Shown: piece after piece, positions 20,944-32,100 of the stretch
How positions within the stretch are numbered: position 1 is the stretch's first letter
Layout of the letters: each line of letters begins with the position of its first letter
Source of the DNA: Serratia inhibens
Lineage (GTDB): Bacteria; Pseudomonadota; Gammaproteobacteria; Enterobacterales; Enterobacteriaceae
Assembly (NCBI RefSeq): GCF_003591175.1
Contig: NZ_QYYG01000005.1
Location: 186,001 to 250,000 of the forward strand
Direction: 5' to 3'
DNA length: 64,000 bases
Made by a program: the position numbers and the translations under genes
The notes under the pieces: model-generated
The model's input: the letters and a program-made list of their open reading frames with translations, nothing else
Told to the model about the DNA's origin: nothing
The model's database searches: none

Positions 20944-22215
20944 ATGACAGATAAGCGCAAAGACGGTTCAGGAAAGCTGCTGTATTGCTCTTTCTGCGGC
21001 AAAAGCCAGCATGAAGTGCGTAAGCTGATTGCCGGTCCGTCAGTGTATATCTGCGATGAATGTGTTGACCTGTGTAACGACATTATTCGCGAAGAGATTA
21101 AAGAAGTTTCCCCGCATCGTGAGCGTAGCGCGCTGCCGACGCCGCATGAGATCCGTCACCACCTGGATGACTATGTCATCGGTCAGGAGCAGGCGAAGAA
21201 AGTGCTGGCGGTAGCGGTATACAACCACTACAAACGCCTGCGCAATGGCGACAGCAGCAACGGCATCGAGTTGGGGAAAAGCAACATTCTGCTGATTGGC
21301 CCGACCGGTAGCGGTAAAACCTTGCTGGCGGAAACGTTGGCGCGTTTCCTGGATGTGCCTTTCACCATGGCCGATGCCACCACGCTGACCGAAGCCGGTT
21401 ATGTGGGTGAGGACGTGGAGAATATTATCCAGAAGCTGTTGCAGAAGTGTGACTACGACGTGCAAAAAGCGCAGCGCGGCATCGTCTACATCGATGAAAT
21501 CGATAAGATTTCCCGTAAGTCAGACAACCCGTCGATTACTCGTGACGTGTCGGGCGAGGGCGTGCAGCAGGCGCTGTTGAAACTGATCGAAGGCACCATT
21601 GCCGCCGTTCCGCCGCAGGGTGGCCGTAAGCATCCGCAGCAGGAATTCTTGCAGGTCGATACCTCGAAAATCCTGTTTATCTGTGGCGGCGCCTTTGCCG
21701 GTCTGGATAAAGTGATCGGTCAGCGCGTCAATACCGGTTCCGGTATCGGCTTCGGTGCGACCGTGAAGGGCGAGTCCGAGAAAGCGACCGAAGGTGAGCT
21801 GCTGCTGCAGGCCGAACCGGAAGATCTGATCAAGTTTGGCCTGATCCCTGAGTTCATCGGTCGTCTGCCTGTGGTCGCGACGCTGAGCGAACTGAGCGAA
21901 GATGCATTGATTCAGATCCTGAAAGAGCCGAAAAATGCCCTGACCAAGCAGTATCAGGCATTGTTCAATCTGGAAGGCGTGGAGCTGGAGTTCCGTGATG
22001 AAGCGCTGAACGCTATCGCCAAGAAGGCCATGGCGCGTAAAACCGGCGCACGCGGCCTGCGTTCTATCGTTGAAGGCGCGTTGCTGGACACCATGTATGA
22101 TCTGCCGTCAATGGACAGCGTAGATAAAGTGGTGATCGACGAATCGGTCATCGCCGGTCAGTCCAAGCCTCTGTTGATTTACGGCAAACCGGAAGCGCAA
22201 GCTTCAGGCGAATAA
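20944..22215 (+). CDS. clpX: ATP-dependent Clp protease ATP-binding subunit ClpX
   Basis: A 423-residue AAA+ unfoldase for ClpXP. The N-terminal zinc-binding domain has its four Cys in CSFCGKS and ICDECVDLC. Walker A is GPTGSGKT, Walker B is IVYIDEIDK, and the IGF loop that docks onto ClpP is in the [11 protein letters not shown] region. It recognises SsrA-tagged and other substrates. Same strand as clpP and probably co-transcribed from the heat-shock promoter. Confidence 0.97.
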   Translation: MTDKRKDGSGKLLYCSFCGKSQHEVRKLIAGPSVYICDECVDLCNDIIREEIKEVSPHRERSALPTPHEIRHHLDDYVIGQEQAKKVLAVAVYNHYKRLRNGDSSNGIELGKSNILLIGPTGSGKTLLAETLARFLDVPFTMADATTLTEAGYVGEDVENIIQKLLQKCDYDVQKAQRGIVYIDEIDKISRKSDNPSITRDVSGEGVQQALLKLIEGTIAAVPPQGGRKHPQQEFLQVDTSKILFICGGAFAGLDKVIGQRVNTGSGIGFGATVKGESEKATEGELLLQAEPEDLIKFGLIPEFIGRLPVVATLSELSEDALIQILKEPKNALTKQYQALFNLEGVELEFRDEALNAIAKKAMARKTGARGLRSIVEGALLDTMYDLPSMDSVDKVVIDESVIAGQSKPLLIYGKPEAQASGE

Positions 22216-22245
22216 TTAGCCAATCAAACCAGAAAGTTAATATCA

Positions 22246-22277
22246 AAATGGGGGATTTTATCCCCCATTTCTTTTTC
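22246..22277 (+). terminator. Terminator after clpX
   Basis: AAATGGGGGA and TCCCCCATTT form a 10-bp perfect stem with a TTTTA loop, followed by CTTTTTCC. Confidence 0.88.
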
Positions 22278-22290
22278 CTGCGTTCTGGCC

Positions 22291-22319
22291 GTTGAATGTC
22301 AGAGATTCATCCCCATATA
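22291..22319 (+). promoter_or_regulatory. Sigma-32 type promoter of lon
   Basis: GTTGAA (22,291-22,296), a 14-bp spacer and CCCCATATA (22,311-22,319) closely resemble the E. coli lon heat-shock promoter, including the CCCCATATAC stretch. It lies 90 bp before the lon ATG. Confidence 0.75.
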
Positions 22320-22408
22320 CTCATTAACCAGATTTTATGAAACGTTTGATGCTTGCGTCTCATGAGATTCCCCTCAACCTGGCGGAAACTAAACTAAGAG
22401 AGAGCTCT

Positions 22409-24763
22409 ATGAACCCTGAGCGTTCCGAACGCATTGAAATCCCCGTCTTGCCTTTGCGCGACGTGGTGGTTTATCCGCACATGGTGATCCCGTTATTTGT
22501 TGGCCGGGAAAAATCAATTCGGTGCCTCGAAGCAGCAATGGATCATGATAAAAAGATCATGCTGGTGGCACAGAAAGAGGCCTCAACGGATGAACCTGGC
22601 ATTAACGATTTGTTCTCTGTCGGCACAGTCGCGTCTATCTTGCAGATGTTGAAACTGCCAGACGGCACGGTAAAAGTGCTGGTGGAAGGCCTGCAGCGGG
22701 CACGTATTACTACGCTTTCCGATAGCGGAGAGCATTTTGCCGCCCAGGCAGAATACCTTGAGTCACCGGCGATCGACGAGCGTGAACAAGAAGTCCTGGT
22801 GCGCACGGCAATCAATCAGTTTGAAGGCTACATCAAACTGAACAAGAAAATTCCACCGGAGGTGCTGACGTCATTGAACAGCATCGACGATGCTGCACGC
22901 CTGGCGGATACCATCGCTGCGCACATGCCGCTGAAACTCAGCGACAAGCAGTCGGTACTCGAGATGTTCGACATCACCGAGCGTCTGGAATACCTGATGG
23001 CGATGATGGAATCGGAAATCGACCTGCTGCAGGTCGAGAAGCGTATCCGTAACCGCGTCAAGAAACAGATGGAAAAAAGCCAGCGCGAGTACTATCTGAA
23101 TGAGCAAATGAAAGCGATTCAGAAAGAACTGGGCGAGATGGATGACGCGCCGGACGAGCATGAAGCGCTGAAACGCAAGATCGAAGCGGCGAAAATGCCG
23201 AAAGACGCGCGTGAAAAAACCGAAGCGGAACTGCAAAAGCTGAAAATGATGTCACCGATGTCTGCGGAAGCGACGGTGGTGCGCGGTTACATCGACTGGA
23301 TGCTACAGGTGCCGTGGAATGCGCGCAGCAAGGTGAAAAAAGACTTGGTCAAGGCGCAGGAAGTGCTCGATATCGATCACTACGGCCTGGAGCGCGTCAA
23401 AGATCGCATCCTTGAGTATCTCGCAGTACAGAGCCGCGTGAGCAAAATCAAAGGGCCTATCCTGTGTCTGGTAGGGCCTCCTGGCGTGGGTAAAACCTCG
23501 CTTGGGCAGTCGATCGCCAAAGCGACCGGTCGCCAGTATGTGCGTATGGCGCTGGGCGGCGTGCGTGATGAAGCGGAAATTCGCGGTCACCGTCGTACCT
23601 ATATCGGTTCGATGCCGGGCAAGCTGATCCAGAAAATGGCCAAGGTCGGGGTGAAAAACCCGCTGTTCCTGCTGGACGAGATCGACAAGATGTCTTCCGA
23701 CATGCGCGGCGATCCGGCCTCTGCACTGCTTGAAGTGCTGGATCCGGAACAGAACGTGGCGTTTAACGATCATTACCTGGAAGTGGATTACGATCTGTCC
23801 GACGTGATGTTCGTCGCCACCTCCAACTCGATGAACATTCCTGCGCCGTTGCTGGACCGTATGGAAGTGATTCGTTTGTCCGGTTATACCGAGGACGAGA
23901 AGCTCAACATCGCCAAGCAGCACCTGTTGCCGAAGCAACTTGAGCGTAACGCCCTGAAGAAAGGTGAGCTGACGGTCGACGACAGCGCCATCACCGGCAT
24001 TATCCGCTACTACACCCGTGAAGCCGGGGTGCGTAGCCTGGAGCGTGAAATCTCCAAGCTGTGCCGTAAAGCGGTGAAAGCGCTGCTGATGGACAAGAAG
24101 ATCAAGCATATCGAGATCAACGGCGACAACCTGAAAGACTACTTGGGCGTGCAGCGCGTTGACTACGGTCGTGCGGACACCGAAAACCGCGTGGGCCAGG
24201 TTACCGGTCTGGCGTGGACGGAAGTGGGCGGTGACCTGCTGACCATCGAAACCGCCTGCGTGCCGGGCAAAGGCAAGCTGACCTACACCGGTTCTCTGGG
24301 CGAAGTGATGCAGGAATCGATTCAGGCGGCGCTGACTGTGGTGCGCGCGCGCGCAGACAAACTGGGCATCAACGCTGATTTTTACGAGAAGCGTGACATC
24401 CACGTGCACGTGCCGGAAGGTGCGACGCCGAAAGATGGCCCAAGCGCCGGTATTGCAATGTGCACGGCGTTGGTTTCCTGCCTGACGGGCAACCCGGTTC
24501 GCGCCGATGTGGCGATGACCGGTGAGATCACGCTGCGCGGTCAGGTGCTACCTATTGGTGGTCTGAAAGAAAAACTGTTGGCGGCGCATCGCGGCGGCAT
24601 CAAAACCGTGCTGATCCCGTATGAGAACAAGCGCGATCTGGAAGAGATCCCGGATAATGTCATCGCCGATCTGGAGATTCATCCGGTGCAGCGAATTGAT
24701 GAAGTTTTGAACCTTGCGTTGCAAAACCCGGCCTTCGGCGCACTGCCGGTAGCGGCAAAATAG
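22409..24763 (+). CDS. lon: ATP-dependent protease Lon
   Basis: A 784-residue Lon protease, identical in length to the E. coli enzyme when started at [16 protein letters not shown] (22,409) after an AAGAGAGAG ribosome-binding site. An in-frame extension of 24 codons is rejected because it covers the promoter leader. Domains: N-terminal substrate-binding region, a long helical arm, AAA+ module ([18 protein letters not shown]) and the C-terminal serine peptidase with the catalytic Ser in [11 protein letters not shown] and the Lys in [12 protein letters not shown]. It degrades misfolded and regulatory proteins. Confidence 0.97.
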   Translation: MNPERSERIEIPVLPLRDVVVYPHMVIPLFVGREKSIRCLEAAMDHDKKIMLVAQKEASTDEPGINDLFSVGTVASILQMLKLPDGTVKVLVEGLQRARITTLSDSGEHFAAQAEYLESPAIDEREQEVLVRTAINQFEGYIKLNKKIPPEVLTSLNSIDDAARLADTIAAHMPLKLSDKQSVLEMFDITERLEYLMAMMESEIDLLQVEKRIRNRVKKQMEKSQREYYLNEQMKAIQKELGEMDDAPDEHEALKRKIEAAKMPKDAREKTEAELQKLKMMSPMSAEATVVRGYIDWMLQVPWNARSKVKKDLVKAQEVLDIDHYGLERVKDRILEYLAVQSRVSKIKGPILCLVGPPGVGKTSLGQSIAKATGRQYVRMALGGVRDEAEIRGHRRTYIGSMPGKLIQKMAKVGVKNPLFLLDEIDKMSSDMRGDPASALLEVLDPEQNVAFNDHYLEVDYDLSDVMFVATSNSMNIPAPLLDRMEVIRLSGYTEDEKLNIAKQHLLPKQLERNALKKGELTVDDSAITGIIRYYTREAGVRSLEREISKLCRKAVKALLMDKKIKHIEINGDNLKDYLGVQRVDYGRADTENRVGQVTGLAWTEVGGDLLTIETACVPGKGKLTYTGSLGEVMQESIQAALTVVRARADKLGINADFYEKRDIHVHVPEGATPKDGPSAGIAMCTALVSCLTGNPVRADVAMTGEITLRGQVLPIGGLKEKLLAAHRGGIKTVLIPYENKRDLEEIPDNVIADLEIHPVQRIDEVLNLALQNPAFGALPVAAK

Positions 24764-24797
24764 TGACGAATAGCAAAATCCATTGATAAAACTTATG

Positions 24798-24833
24798 CTG
24801 GCAAGTCATTTCGGACTTGCCAGTCTTTTTTTG
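24798..24833 (+). terminator. Terminator after lon
   Basis: CTGGCAAGTC and GACTTGCCAG form a perfect 10-bp stem followed by TCTTTTTTTG. Confidence 0.9.
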
Positions 24834-24979
24834 TACCGCTAAGTTAGAAAGCTGTCGGCCCGCGTTTTGCCACGCTTTCGGTGGCTTGCCAAGGCTCGAT
24901 GGGATTGATATAACAGCTGCGCTGTCGCCACCGTAGGGATTTTTCGGTGCGACGATTGAATTCTAGAGGGGATGATAGA

Positions 24980-25252
24980 GTGAATAAGTCACAACTGATC
25001 GACAAAATTGCCGCAGGTGCTGATATTTCCAAAGCGGCAGCTGGACGTGCTTTAGATGCAGTAATTGCTTCTGTTACCGAGTCCTTGAAGGAAGGGGATG
25101 ACGTGGCCCTGGTTGGTTTCGGTTCTTTTACAGTGCGTGAGCGTTCGGCCCGTACTGGCCGTAACCCGCAAACAGGTAAAGAGATCAAAATCGCGGCAGC
25201 CAAAGTTCCGGCCTTCCGTGCAGGGAAAGCGCTGAAAGACGCAGTAAATTGA
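24980..25252 (+). CDS. hupB: DNA-binding protein HU-beta
   Basis: A 90-residue nucleoid protein of the HU/IHF family. It begins at a GTG codon (24,980) with the standard N-terminus (f)[11 protein letters not shown]; a longer ATG frame upstream is not used. The DNA-binding beta-arm carries the RNPQTGKEI motif with the intercalating Pro. HU-beta forms dimers with HU-alpha and bends DNA. The gene sits between lon and ppiD with its own terminator. Confidence 0.96.
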   Translation: MNKSQLIDKIAAGADISKAAAGRALDAVIASVTESLKEGDDVALVGFGSFTVRERSARTGRNPQTGKEIKIAAAKVPAFRAGKALKDAVN

Positions 25253-25337
25253 TTGTTTGCGTCTAACCGATTAGCGTTACAGGGTTTTGTAATAAACAAT
25301 CACCTGACGCAACGGTGCTGGTAAGGTAAGATATAAG

Positions 25338-25370
25338 GCGCATCAGAATGATGCGCTTTTTTTATTTTTG
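25338..25370 (+). terminator. Terminator after hupB
   Basis: GCGCATCA and TGATGCGC pair around a GAA loop and are followed by TTTTTTTATTTTTG. Confidence 0.88.
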
Positions 25371-25434
25371 TCGCAGGGAACGCGCCTGCACAAGGGTGTT
25401 TTTAATCCACATCACAGCGGAGTGTTGTCACACT

Positions 25435-27318
25435 ATGATGGACAATTTACGCGCGGCAGCTAATCACGTCGTGCTCAAAATCATCCTGGGCCTGATCATT
25501 TTGTCATTTCTTTTGACTGGGGTGGTCAGCTATCAGGGGAGTGCCGGTGATTATGCAGCGAAGGTCAATGGCCAGGTGATCGAGCGCGCTCAGCTGGAGC
25601 AGGCTTTCCAAAGCGAACGCAGCCGCATGCAGCAACAGTTGGGTGACCAGTTCTCCGCACTGGCGGGCAACGAAGGCTATATGCAGCAGATGCGCCATCA
25701 GGCACTGTCACAGTTGATCGACAACATGCTGCTGGACCAATACGCCAAAAAATTAGGCCTGAGCGTCAGCGACGATCAGGTGAAAGAAGCCATCCGCAAG
25801 GCACCTTATTTCCAGACTAACGGCCAGTTCGATAACGCCAAGTATCTCGATTTGATTAGCCGCATGGGATACACCGCCGACAACTTCGCGCAGTCAATGC
25901 GCCAACAGTTGGTTAACCAGCAGGTGATCCAGGCCTTCGGCCAATCAGGCTTCGTGTTGCCTTCCGAATCCCAGGGCATGGCTGCTTTGGTGCTGCAGGA
26001 GCGCAATGTCCGTCTGGCGACCCTGGATCTGAAAGCGCTGCAGGCTAAACAGACCGTGACCGACGACGAACTGAAAGACTATTACAGCCAAAACAAGAAC
26101 AGCTTTATTGCGCCGGAACAGGTCAAAGTGAGCTACATCCCGATGGACGCCGCCTCGATGCAAGACAAGGTGACGGTGGCAGATGCGGATATCAGCGCCT
26201 ACTACGACCAGCACAAAAGCAGCTACGGCCAGCCTGAACGCAAAAATTACAGCGTGATCCAGCTGAAAACCGAGGCGGAAGCCAATGCGGTGTTGGATGA
26301 GTTGAAAAAAGGTGGTGATTTCGCCACCCTGGCGAAAGAAAAATCCACTGACATCATCTCACGCCGTACCGGCGGTGAGCTGGGTTGGCTGGAGCCGGAA
26401 ACTACCGCAGATGAGCTAAAGCAGGCTAACCTGACCGAGAAAGGCCAGCTTTCCGGCGTAGTGAAATCCTCCGTAGGTTATCTGGTAGTGCGTCTGAACG
26501 ACATCGCACCGGAGAAAGTGAAGCCGTTGAGCGAAGTGCGCGACGCCATCGCCAAGCAGGTTAAGCAAGAGAAAGCGGTAGACGCTTATTACGCGCTGCA
26601 GCAGAAGGTGAGCGAAGCCGCTACCAGCGATAACGAGTCTCTGGCGTCAGCTGAAGAGGCCGCCGGCGTGAAAGCGGCACAAACCGAATGGTTCACCCGC
26701 GACAACGTTCCGGCAGCGCTGAACTTTAAACCTGTCATCCAGTCGATTTTCGACGGTTCACTGATTGGCGAGGGTGGGTCACCGGGCAGCAACTCCGACG
26801 TGATCACCGTTGATGGCGATCGCGCCTTCGTGATCCGCGTCTCTGGCCACAAGCCGGAAGGTATTGAGCCGTTCGACCAGGTCAAAGATCGCGTCGCCGA
26901 GCTGGTTAAGCGCAACAAGGCTGAACAGGAAGCGAAACTGCAGGGCGAGAAGCTGCTGGTTGAGCTGAAACAAGGCAAGGGCGATGAAGCGATGAAAGCG
27001 GCCGGCCTGAGCTTTGGCGGCGTGCAGAAGATGGCGCGTGCGCCGGAAGACAGCCAGCTGGTGCAGAGCGTGTTTGCGCTGCCGCATCCGCAGGAAGGCA
27101 AACCGGTTTACGGCATGTCGCAAGATCGCCAGGACAACGTGGTGTTGATTGCGCTTGATGCCGTTAACCCAGGCACCTTGCCGGCGGAAGAAATGAAAAC
27201 CTTCGTCGGCAAGATGGAAGAAGGGGCGACCGGTGTGTCCTTCGACTCTCTGCTGGCCAGCCTGCGTAAAGAAGCCAAGATCAAGATGGGCGCCGCTGAG
27301 CAGCAACAGCCTCAGTAA
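25435..27318 (+). CDS. ppiD: Periplasmic peptidyl-prolyl isomerase/chaperone PpiD
   Basis: A 627-residue inner-membrane-anchored chaperone that projects into the periplasm near the Sec translocon. The start at 25,435 (MMDNLRAAANHVVLKII) matches E. coli; a 29-residue upstream extension overlaps the hupB terminator and is rejected. One N-terminal membrane anchor spans about residues 14-34. SurA-like N-terminal helices follow, and the parvulin domain lies around residues 265-360 (ADIISRR-type core with GGELGWLEPE). The C-terminal region is helical. Confidence 0.96.
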   Translation: MMDNLRAAANHVVLKIILGLIILSFLLTGVVSYQGSAGDYAAKVNGQVIERAQLEQAFQSERSRMQQQLGDQFSALAGNEGYMQQMRHQALSQLIDNMLLDQYAKKLGLSVSDDQVKEAIRKAPYFQTNGQFDNAKYLDLISRMGYTADNFAQSMRQQLVNQQVIQAFGQSGFVLPSESQGMAALVLQERNVRLATLDLKALQAKQTVTDDELKDYYSQNKNSFIAPEQVKVSYIPMDAASMQDKVTVADADISAYYDQHKSSYGQPERKNYSVIQLKTEAEANAVLDELKKGGDFATLAKEKSTDIISRRTGGELGWLEPETTADELKQANLTEKGQLSGVVKSSVGYLVVRLNDIAPEKVKPLSEVRDAIAKQVKQEKAVDAYYALQQKVSEAATSDNESLASAEEAAGVKAAQTEWFTRDNVPAALNFKPVIQSIFDGSLIGEGGSPGSNSDVITVDGDRAFVIRVSGHKPEGIEPFDQVKDRVAELVKRNKAEQEAKLQGEKLLVELKQGKGDEAMKAAGLSFGGVQKMARAPEDSQLVQSVFALPHPQEGKPVYGMSQDRQDNVVLIALDAVNPGTLPAEEMKTFVGKMEEGATGVSFDSLLASLRKEAKIKMGAAEQQQPQ

Positions 27319-27352
27319 GCCCCGCATTTTTGTGCAACGCAATGTAATAACC

Positions 27353-27376
27353 AAAGGCCGCTTTCGCGGCCTTTTC
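27353..27376 (+). terminator. Terminator after ppiD
   Basis: AAAGGCCGC and GCGGCCTTT pair around a TTTC loop, followed by TCC. The T-tract is part of the stem. Confidence 0.75.
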
Positions 27377-27456
27377 CATATCTGAAATCCGCCAATTGTC
27401 GATCGTCACCGGCTGCGGCAAGGTAGCCATGCTGTTAAACACAAGGAGGATACAGC

Positions 27457-27840
27457 ATGCAACTTACAGAAATAAAAGCGGTTAATGGTTATGGTTTCAG
27501 CGTCAAAGCGCTGTTGACGGCTGCCCTGATTTGCCTGACGGGGCCGTCTATGGCCGCCGTGGAAAAAGCGGGGGCTGCGCCGCCGGTATTATCTGCGCCG
27601 GCGGTTAACACAGGGCAAGGCAGTGAGGTTGCCGTCGATGATGAAGCGTCAGTCAGCATCAATCAGGCCGACGCCGAGCAACTGGCCAGTGTGTTGAAGG
27701 GGGTAGGGTTGAAGAAAGCGGAGAGCATTGTGCGCTATCGCGAGCAGAATGGTCCGTTTACACAGATAGAACAACTTCAGGAAGTGCCGGGCATTGGGTC
27801 TGCGCTGTTTGAAAGGAATCGCGCACGACTCAAAATGTGA
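27457..27840 (+). CDS. ybaV: ComEA-like helix-hairpin-helix protein YbaV
   Basis: A 127-residue exported protein: a hydrophobic signal/anchor at about residues 16-34, an Ala/Pro-rich linker, then a C-terminal helix-hairpin-helix domain (SINQADAEQLASVLKGVGLK...QLQEVPGIGSALFERNR). This is the ComEA DNA-binding fold used in DNA uptake. E. coli YbaV has been tied to natural-transformation-like genes, but its role is unproven. The ribosome-binding site is AAGGAGGATA. It lies between ppiD and fadM as in E. coli. Confidence 0.9.
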   Translation: MQLTEIKAVNGYGFSVKALLTAALICLTGPSMAAVEKAGAAPPVLSAPAVNTGQGSEVAVDDEASVSINQADAEQLASVLKGVGLKKAESIVRYREQNGPFTQIEQLQEVPGIGSALFERNRARLKM

Positions 27841-27998
27841 TGCTGTTCACGGCTGCGTGGCAAAGTGCCATGGCAGCCTTCTCCCTCTGCTACATTTTAC
27901 AGGTCTTACCAGTTTGGCGCATTGACCAAACGGGTGCGGGGGCAGAATATCGTCCCCGCTTTATTCTGTAATCACCAGGCTGGAGCGGCCGTTCACCT

Positions 27999-28412
27999 AT
28001 GCATCATACCTTTATCAAAGTCCGTGGTTATCATCTTGATGTTTATCAACATGTTAATAATGCCCGCTATCTGGAGTTTCTGGAGGAGGCGCGCTGGGAT
28101 TGGCTGGAGAATCATGAAGGCTTCCGTTGGATGACGAAAAACAACATCGCCTTTATCGTGGTGAACATCAATATCAACTACCGCACTCCGGCGGTGCTGG
28201 GGGACAAGCTGCGCATCGACAGCCAGATGGTGCAGCTTAACGGCAAAAGCGGTGTGCTAAGCCAGAAGGTGACGCAGGATGCAACGGGTACGCAGGTTGC
28301 GGATGCGCTACTGACCTTTGTCTGTGTCGATCTGAAAACCCAACGGGCGTTGCCGATTGAGGGGCAGCTGCGCGAACACCTGCAGGTGCTCACGCCGCCA
28401 GAAAATCAGTAA
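27999..28412 (+). CDS. fadM: Long-chain acyl-CoA thioesterase FadM (YbaW)
   Basis: A 137-residue hotdog-fold thioesterase. The 4-hydroxybenzoyl-CoA thioesterase-like signature is clear: GYHLDVYQHVNNARYLEFLE with the catalytic Asp in the YHLDVYQHVNN loop. E. coli FadM hydrolyses unusual enoyl-CoA intermediates of oleate breakdown and is repressed by FadR. The neighbour order ybaV-fadM-queC is conserved. Followed by a degenerate ERIC element. Confidence 0.93.
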   Translation: MHHTFIKVRGYHLDVYQHVNNARYLEFLEEARWDWLENHEGFRWMTKNNIAFIVVNININYRTPAVLGDKLRIDSQMVQLNGKSGVLSQKVTQDATGTQVADALLTFVCVDLKTQRALPIEGQLREHLQVLTPPENQ

Positions 28413-28450
28413 AGCGACGAGCGGCAATCGTTGCCGCCGTTATACCTGCC

Positions 28451-28560
28451 ATATTTCAAGCGGCATCTTTGTTGGCTGCCGCGCTTACCCGAACCACTTA
28501 CTCGAGTAAGTTCATCGGGATGCGTTTGTTTGCCGCCGCGATGCCACTCGAATTATTTAG
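28451..28560. repeat. Degenerate ERIC element
   Basis: An imperfect palindrome between fadM and queC with the ERIC layout: outer arms TTTCAAGCGGCATCTTTGTT and CCACTCGAATTATTTAGG, and the central ACTTACTCGAGTAAG palindrome. It is more diverged from consensus than the copy at 32,101-32,215 but has the same orientation and length. Confidence 0.75.
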
Positions 28561-28571
28561 GGGATGTACAC

Positions 28572-29270
28572 TCAGGCCAGGCCGGTTTTCTGTTTCAGGC
28601 TTGCCATCACTTCGGCTTTGTTGATTTGATATTGCTGCAGGCCGTTGGCGCGCAGATGGCAGGCAGCGCATTCGCCGCAGCCATCGCCCTGGATACCGTT
28701 GTAGCAGGTCAGGGTATCCTGGCGCACTAGCTCCAACTGCCGATAGTAATCCGCCAGCGCCCAGGTCTCTGCCTTGTTCAGCCACATCAGCGGCGTTTCG
28801 AAGCGAATATCGCGGGCGATGCCGAGTACCACGGCGTGATTCAGCGCTTTGACAAATTCGTCGCGGCAATCCGGGTAACCGGAAAAGTCGGTTTCACAAA
28901 CGCCGGTGATCACCGCTTCGGCTTCCACCTGGTAGGCATAGATAGCGGCCAGCGTCAGGAACAGGATATTGCGGCCCGGTACAAAAGTGCTTGGCAGCCC
29001 GCCTTCCTGCTCGCTGTCATAAACAGGTACCGGAATGTTGTCACGGGTCAGGCTGCTGATAGCCAGCTCGTTGAGCAAGCCCACGTCCAGTACCTTATGC
29101 GCTTTGGCGCCAAGCGCCACCGACAGCGCCTGAGCGACTTCGATTTCGGCGCGGTGACGCTGACCGTAATCGAACGTGATGCAATGCACTTCATCGTACT
29201 GCTGCAATGCCTGAATCAAGCAGGTCGTGGAGTCTTGTCCACCGCTGAAAACGACAACCGCGCGTTTCAT
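28572..29270 (-). CDS. queC: 7-cyano-7-deazaguanine synthase QueC
   Basis: A 232-residue ATP-dependent enzyme that converts 7-carboxy-7-deazaguanine to preQ0, a precursor of queuosine in tRNA. The N-terminal PP-loop is [15 protein letters not shown]-terminal zinc site has Cys in the spacing C-x8-C-x2-C-x2-C ([18 protein letters not shown]). The start at [11 protein letters not shown] (29,270) matches the family; a 25-residue upstream extension is rejected. Same strand and position as E. coli queC. Confidence 0.96.
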   Translation of the reverse strand: MKRAVVVFSGGQDSTTCLIQALQQYDEVHCITFDYGQRHRAEIEVAQALSVALGAKAHKVLDVGLLNELAISSLTRDNIPVPVYDSEQEGGLPSTFVPGRNILFLTLAAIYAYQVEAEAVITGVCETDFSGYPDCRDEFVKALNHAVVLGIARDIRFETPLMWLNKAETWALADYYRQLELVRQDTLTCYNGIQGDGCGECAACHLRANGLQQYQINKAEVMASLKQKTGLA

Positions 29271-29392
29271 AAAATCACCTTGTTTTATGGCTGAAGCCAG
29301 ACCCGATACATGCCCGGGCGGCCGAATAAAAAATGTGTGCGGCAACTAGGGTAGCAGAAATGGCTGCATGTCGTAGCCGCCGCTTCTATTTA

Positions 29393-31117
29393 TCACTGAG
29401 GAGGTTGTGGTTGATTCTCCACCGGCGGCGGTAGCCAGGCCTGGCAGAAATCAAACCAGCCGTAGGCGGTCAGGGTGACGCCATGAATGCGCGGTGGTGC
29501 GCTGATTTGATATTGGTAGTGAAACAGCGGGGTGATGATCGCCGCGGCCATCAACTGCTGATAGTAAGTTTTCAATTGCTCAAAACGCGGTTGCTGCGCG
29601 GGAAGTTGCTGGATCCGTTGTAACCTTTGTTGCTGATCTCGCCAGCGTGAGTCAGGCAAAATGCCACGCCACAGCGTATCTTGCCGCAACCAGCTTTCCA
29701 GCGTGGCCTCTGGCGACTCGCCAATCAGGTTATCCGCCAGCAGGAGATCGGCTTGCTCGATTTGCTCTGCGCTTTGCCAGCGTTTTCCCGCGTAGTAACG
29801 CACTTCCAGTTCACAGCCATGGTGCGCCAGCAACTGCTGCAGCGCCACTGTGACTGTCTCCAGTTCTACCGGCGGCCGGTACAGCAGGGTCAGCCTGGCG
29901 GGCAGGGCAATATCCTCGTTGGCCTGATGCAGCGGGATCGCCCAGCCAGGCAGCATCTCGTGGCTGGGAGTGATGACGCTGTTGGGTACCGGCAGATTGG
30001 CCAGCAGGCCAGATTGCTGGATTAGCATCAGCAGTTTTTGCCCCTGCGCTTCACTGAGCACGCCATGCCTCAGATTAACCGCCAGATAGCACCAGCCCAG
30101 GCTCATGCTGCGTTGTACCGGCCGGGCCAGCGCCAGCTCTTCCTGCGGGCCGATGGTAATACGCACCGGGTGTTGGCAACTGGTGTAAGCACTGCCGGCA
30201 TGCAGCTCCGGGGTGATCCAATACTCAATACTTTCCAGATAAGGATGCTGCAAATGGTAAAAAGAATGCTGTTCCAGGCGCACCAGATGAGGCTCATTTA
30301 ACGTCAGTTTAAAAGGGCCGGCGCCAATGCCTGGCGAGTCTGGGTGGGTCAGCAGACAAGGCAACTCTGCCAGCCGGTGTGCCAGCCAGTAGTCCGGGCG
30401 CTGCAGATCAAACTGGATGCACAGCGCATGCGGCAGGCTGATGGCGGCAACGCTGGCCAGGCTTGGCTGGCTGCGGGGATGCTGGAGCAATTTCCCCAGC
30501 GTTTGCAGCAGTTGCTGCCCGGTCAGCGGTTCGCCGTTATGCCAACGCAACTGGCTGCGCAGGAAAAACTGCCAGCGCAGGCCGTCCTCGCTGATTTGCC
30601 AGTGATGAGCCAGATCCGGTTGAGGCTCAGGGTTGCCGGTCATAAAGCGGGTCAATCCGGCGTGCAGAGTGGCGACCAGATGCTGCTCGGCGCGGCCGGT
30701 GAGGGTCAGCGGATCCAGGGCTTCCAGCGTGCGGTAGTAGGGGATACGCAGCGTCGGGCTGCCCGCCTGCCATTGGCCGCCGAGGTGCGGGCTGAGCAAC
30801 TCTTGCAGATGCTGTGGGTCCAACTGCGCCATTTCCAGCGCCCCCCGATGATCGCCATTATGCAACAGCCGTTGCAGATGAGCGGCACGCAGTTCATCCG
30901 GGGTTTTCAGGCAGTGCAGGCGGGCACGTTTGCCGCGTCCGGCCTGCGAATGCCAGCTCAGCCAGCCCTGATCCTGCAACTGCTGCACCAGCGTGCGGGC
31001 ATGGCGTTCACTGCAATAGAACAGCGCCGCCAGTTCGCCGATGGTGATCGCCACCGGTGCACCGCCGAGTTGCTGGTACAGACGTTGATATTGGCTGAGG
31101 CGATGGGTCAGGCGCAT
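29393..31117 (-). CDS. ybaE: SgrR-family transcriptional regulator YbaE
   Basis: A 574-residue two-domain regulator. Residues 1-110 form a winged-helix DNA-binding domain ([20 protein letters not shown]). The rest is a solute-binding-protein (family 5) domain, the arrangement of SgrR, with [20 protein letters not shown] and a typical SBP core. The start at 31,117 ([16 protein letters not shown]) matches E. coli YbaE. The ligand and target genes are unknown. It lies upstream of and divergent from cof, so it could control cof. Confidence 0.9.
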   Translation of the reverse strand: MRLTHRLSQYQRLYQQLGGAPVAITIGELAALFYCSERHARTLVQQLQDQGWLSWHSQAGRGKRARLHCLKTPDELRAAHLQRLLHNGDHRGALEMAQLDPQHLQELLSPHLGGQWQAGSPTLRIPYYRTLEALDPLTLTGRAEQHLVATLHAGLTRFMTGNPEPQPDLAHHWQISEDGLRWQFFLRSQLRWHNGEPLTGQQLLQTLGKLLQHPRSQPSLASVAAISLPHALCIQFDLQRPDYWLAHRLAELPCLLTHPDSPGIGAGPFKLTLNEPHLVRLEQHSFYHLQHPYLESIEYWITPELHAGSAYTSCQHPVRITIGPQEELALARPVQRSMSLGWCYLAVNLRHGVLSEAQGQKLLMLIQQSGLLANLPVPNSVITPSHEMLPGWAIPLHQANEDIALPARLTLLYRPPVELETVTVALQQLLAHHGCELEVRYYAGKRWQSAEQIEQADLLLADNLIGESPEATLESWLRQDTLWRGILPDSRWRDQQQRLQRIQQLPAQQPRFEQLKTYYQQLMAAAIITPLFHYQYQISAPPRIHGVTLTAYGWFDFCQAWLPPPVENQPQPPQ

Positions 31118-31220
31118 GATAGAAATCCGGAACAGTTTTGCGGAATTGTTCACTATTACTTCCGCAAATACCATCCCATACTGCAGTGATTGTAATCGCG
31201 TTCACATTCACGAGGTCTTT

Positions 31221-32045
31221 ATGTATCGTCTGGCGGCTTTTGATATGGATGGCACTTTGCTGACGCCGGATCACCGGGTCGGACCGGAAACCCTGCAGGT
31301 ACTGAAGCAACTGGTTGAACGAGACATGATCGTGACCTTCGCCACCGGACGACACTACCTTGATGCGCAGCCGATCATGGCGCAACTCGGCCTGCAGGGC
31401 TATCTGATTACCGGCAACGGCACCCGGGTTTATGACAATCAGGGGCGGCAATTGCACGCTACCGATTTGCCTGCCGATATTGCCGAAGAGGTGCTGCATA
31501 CCCACTGGCGCACCGAGGCCAGCATGCACGTTTTTCGTGATGAAGGCTGGATGACGGAATTTGCGGTGTCGGACGAGATGCTGCGGGCGCATCACCTGAG
31601 CGGTTTCCGTTTCCAACTGGCGGAACTGCGCAGGTTACCGGCATTCGGCAACAGCAAAGTGTGTTTTATCGCACCGCATGAGGCGTTACTGGAGCTGCAA
31701 CTGCAACTTCAGACGCATCTGGGCGGAGCGGCAGATCTCTGTTTTTCCGCCTTTGAGTGCCTGGAAGTGCTGCCGCCAGGCTGCAACAAGGGCACGGCGT
31801 TAGATACGCTGAGCCGGCACCTGGGTATAACGATGGCGGACTGCATGGCGTTTGGCGATGCGATGAACGACAAGGAGATGCTGGCGACGGTGGGGCACGG
31901 CGTGGTGATGGGCAATGCCTTGCCGCAGTTGAAGTCGCTGTTGCCCCAGCTACCGGTGATCGGCCACTGCGAACAGCAGGCGGTGGCTCACTATTTGCAA
32001 CATTGGCTGCGTTCACCTTACCTCACCTATTCCCCCGAATTATGA
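31221..32045 (+). CDS. cof: HMP-PP phosphatase / HAD hydrolase Cof
   Basis: A 274-residue HAD-superfamily phosphatase of the Cof type. Motif I is [11 protein letters not shown] (residues 6-16), and motif IV with its metal-binding Asp pair is [14 protein letters not shown]. coli Cof hydrolyses 4-amino-2-methyl-5-hydroxymethylpyrimidine diphosphate and pyridoxal phosphate, giving resistance to a thiamin analogue. The ATG at 31,221 gives the family length; an ATG 35 codons upstream overlaps the divergent ybaE start. Confidence 0.92.
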   Translation: MYRLAAFDMDGTLLTPDHRVGPETLQVLKQLVERDMIVTFATGRHYLDAQPIMAQLGLQGYLITGNGTRVYDNQGRQLHATDLPADIAEEVLHTHWRTEASMHVFRDEGWMTEFAVSDEMLRAHHLSGFRFQLAELRRLPAFGNSKVCFIAPHEALLELQLQLQTHLGGAADLCFSAFECLEVLPPGCNKGTALDTLSRHLGITMADCMAFGDAMNDKEMLATVGHGVVMGNALPQLKSLLPQLPVIGHCEQQAVAHYLQHWLRSPYLTYSPEL

Positions 32046-32100
32046 GGTTTTACTTTTACAGCCGGCCGGGTATGACTTACCCGGCTTTTTTTATCCCCTG

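Noticed and set aside
23303-24409. Minus-strand frame opposite lon
   Set aside because: Antisense shadow with no motif and no ribosome-binding site of note.
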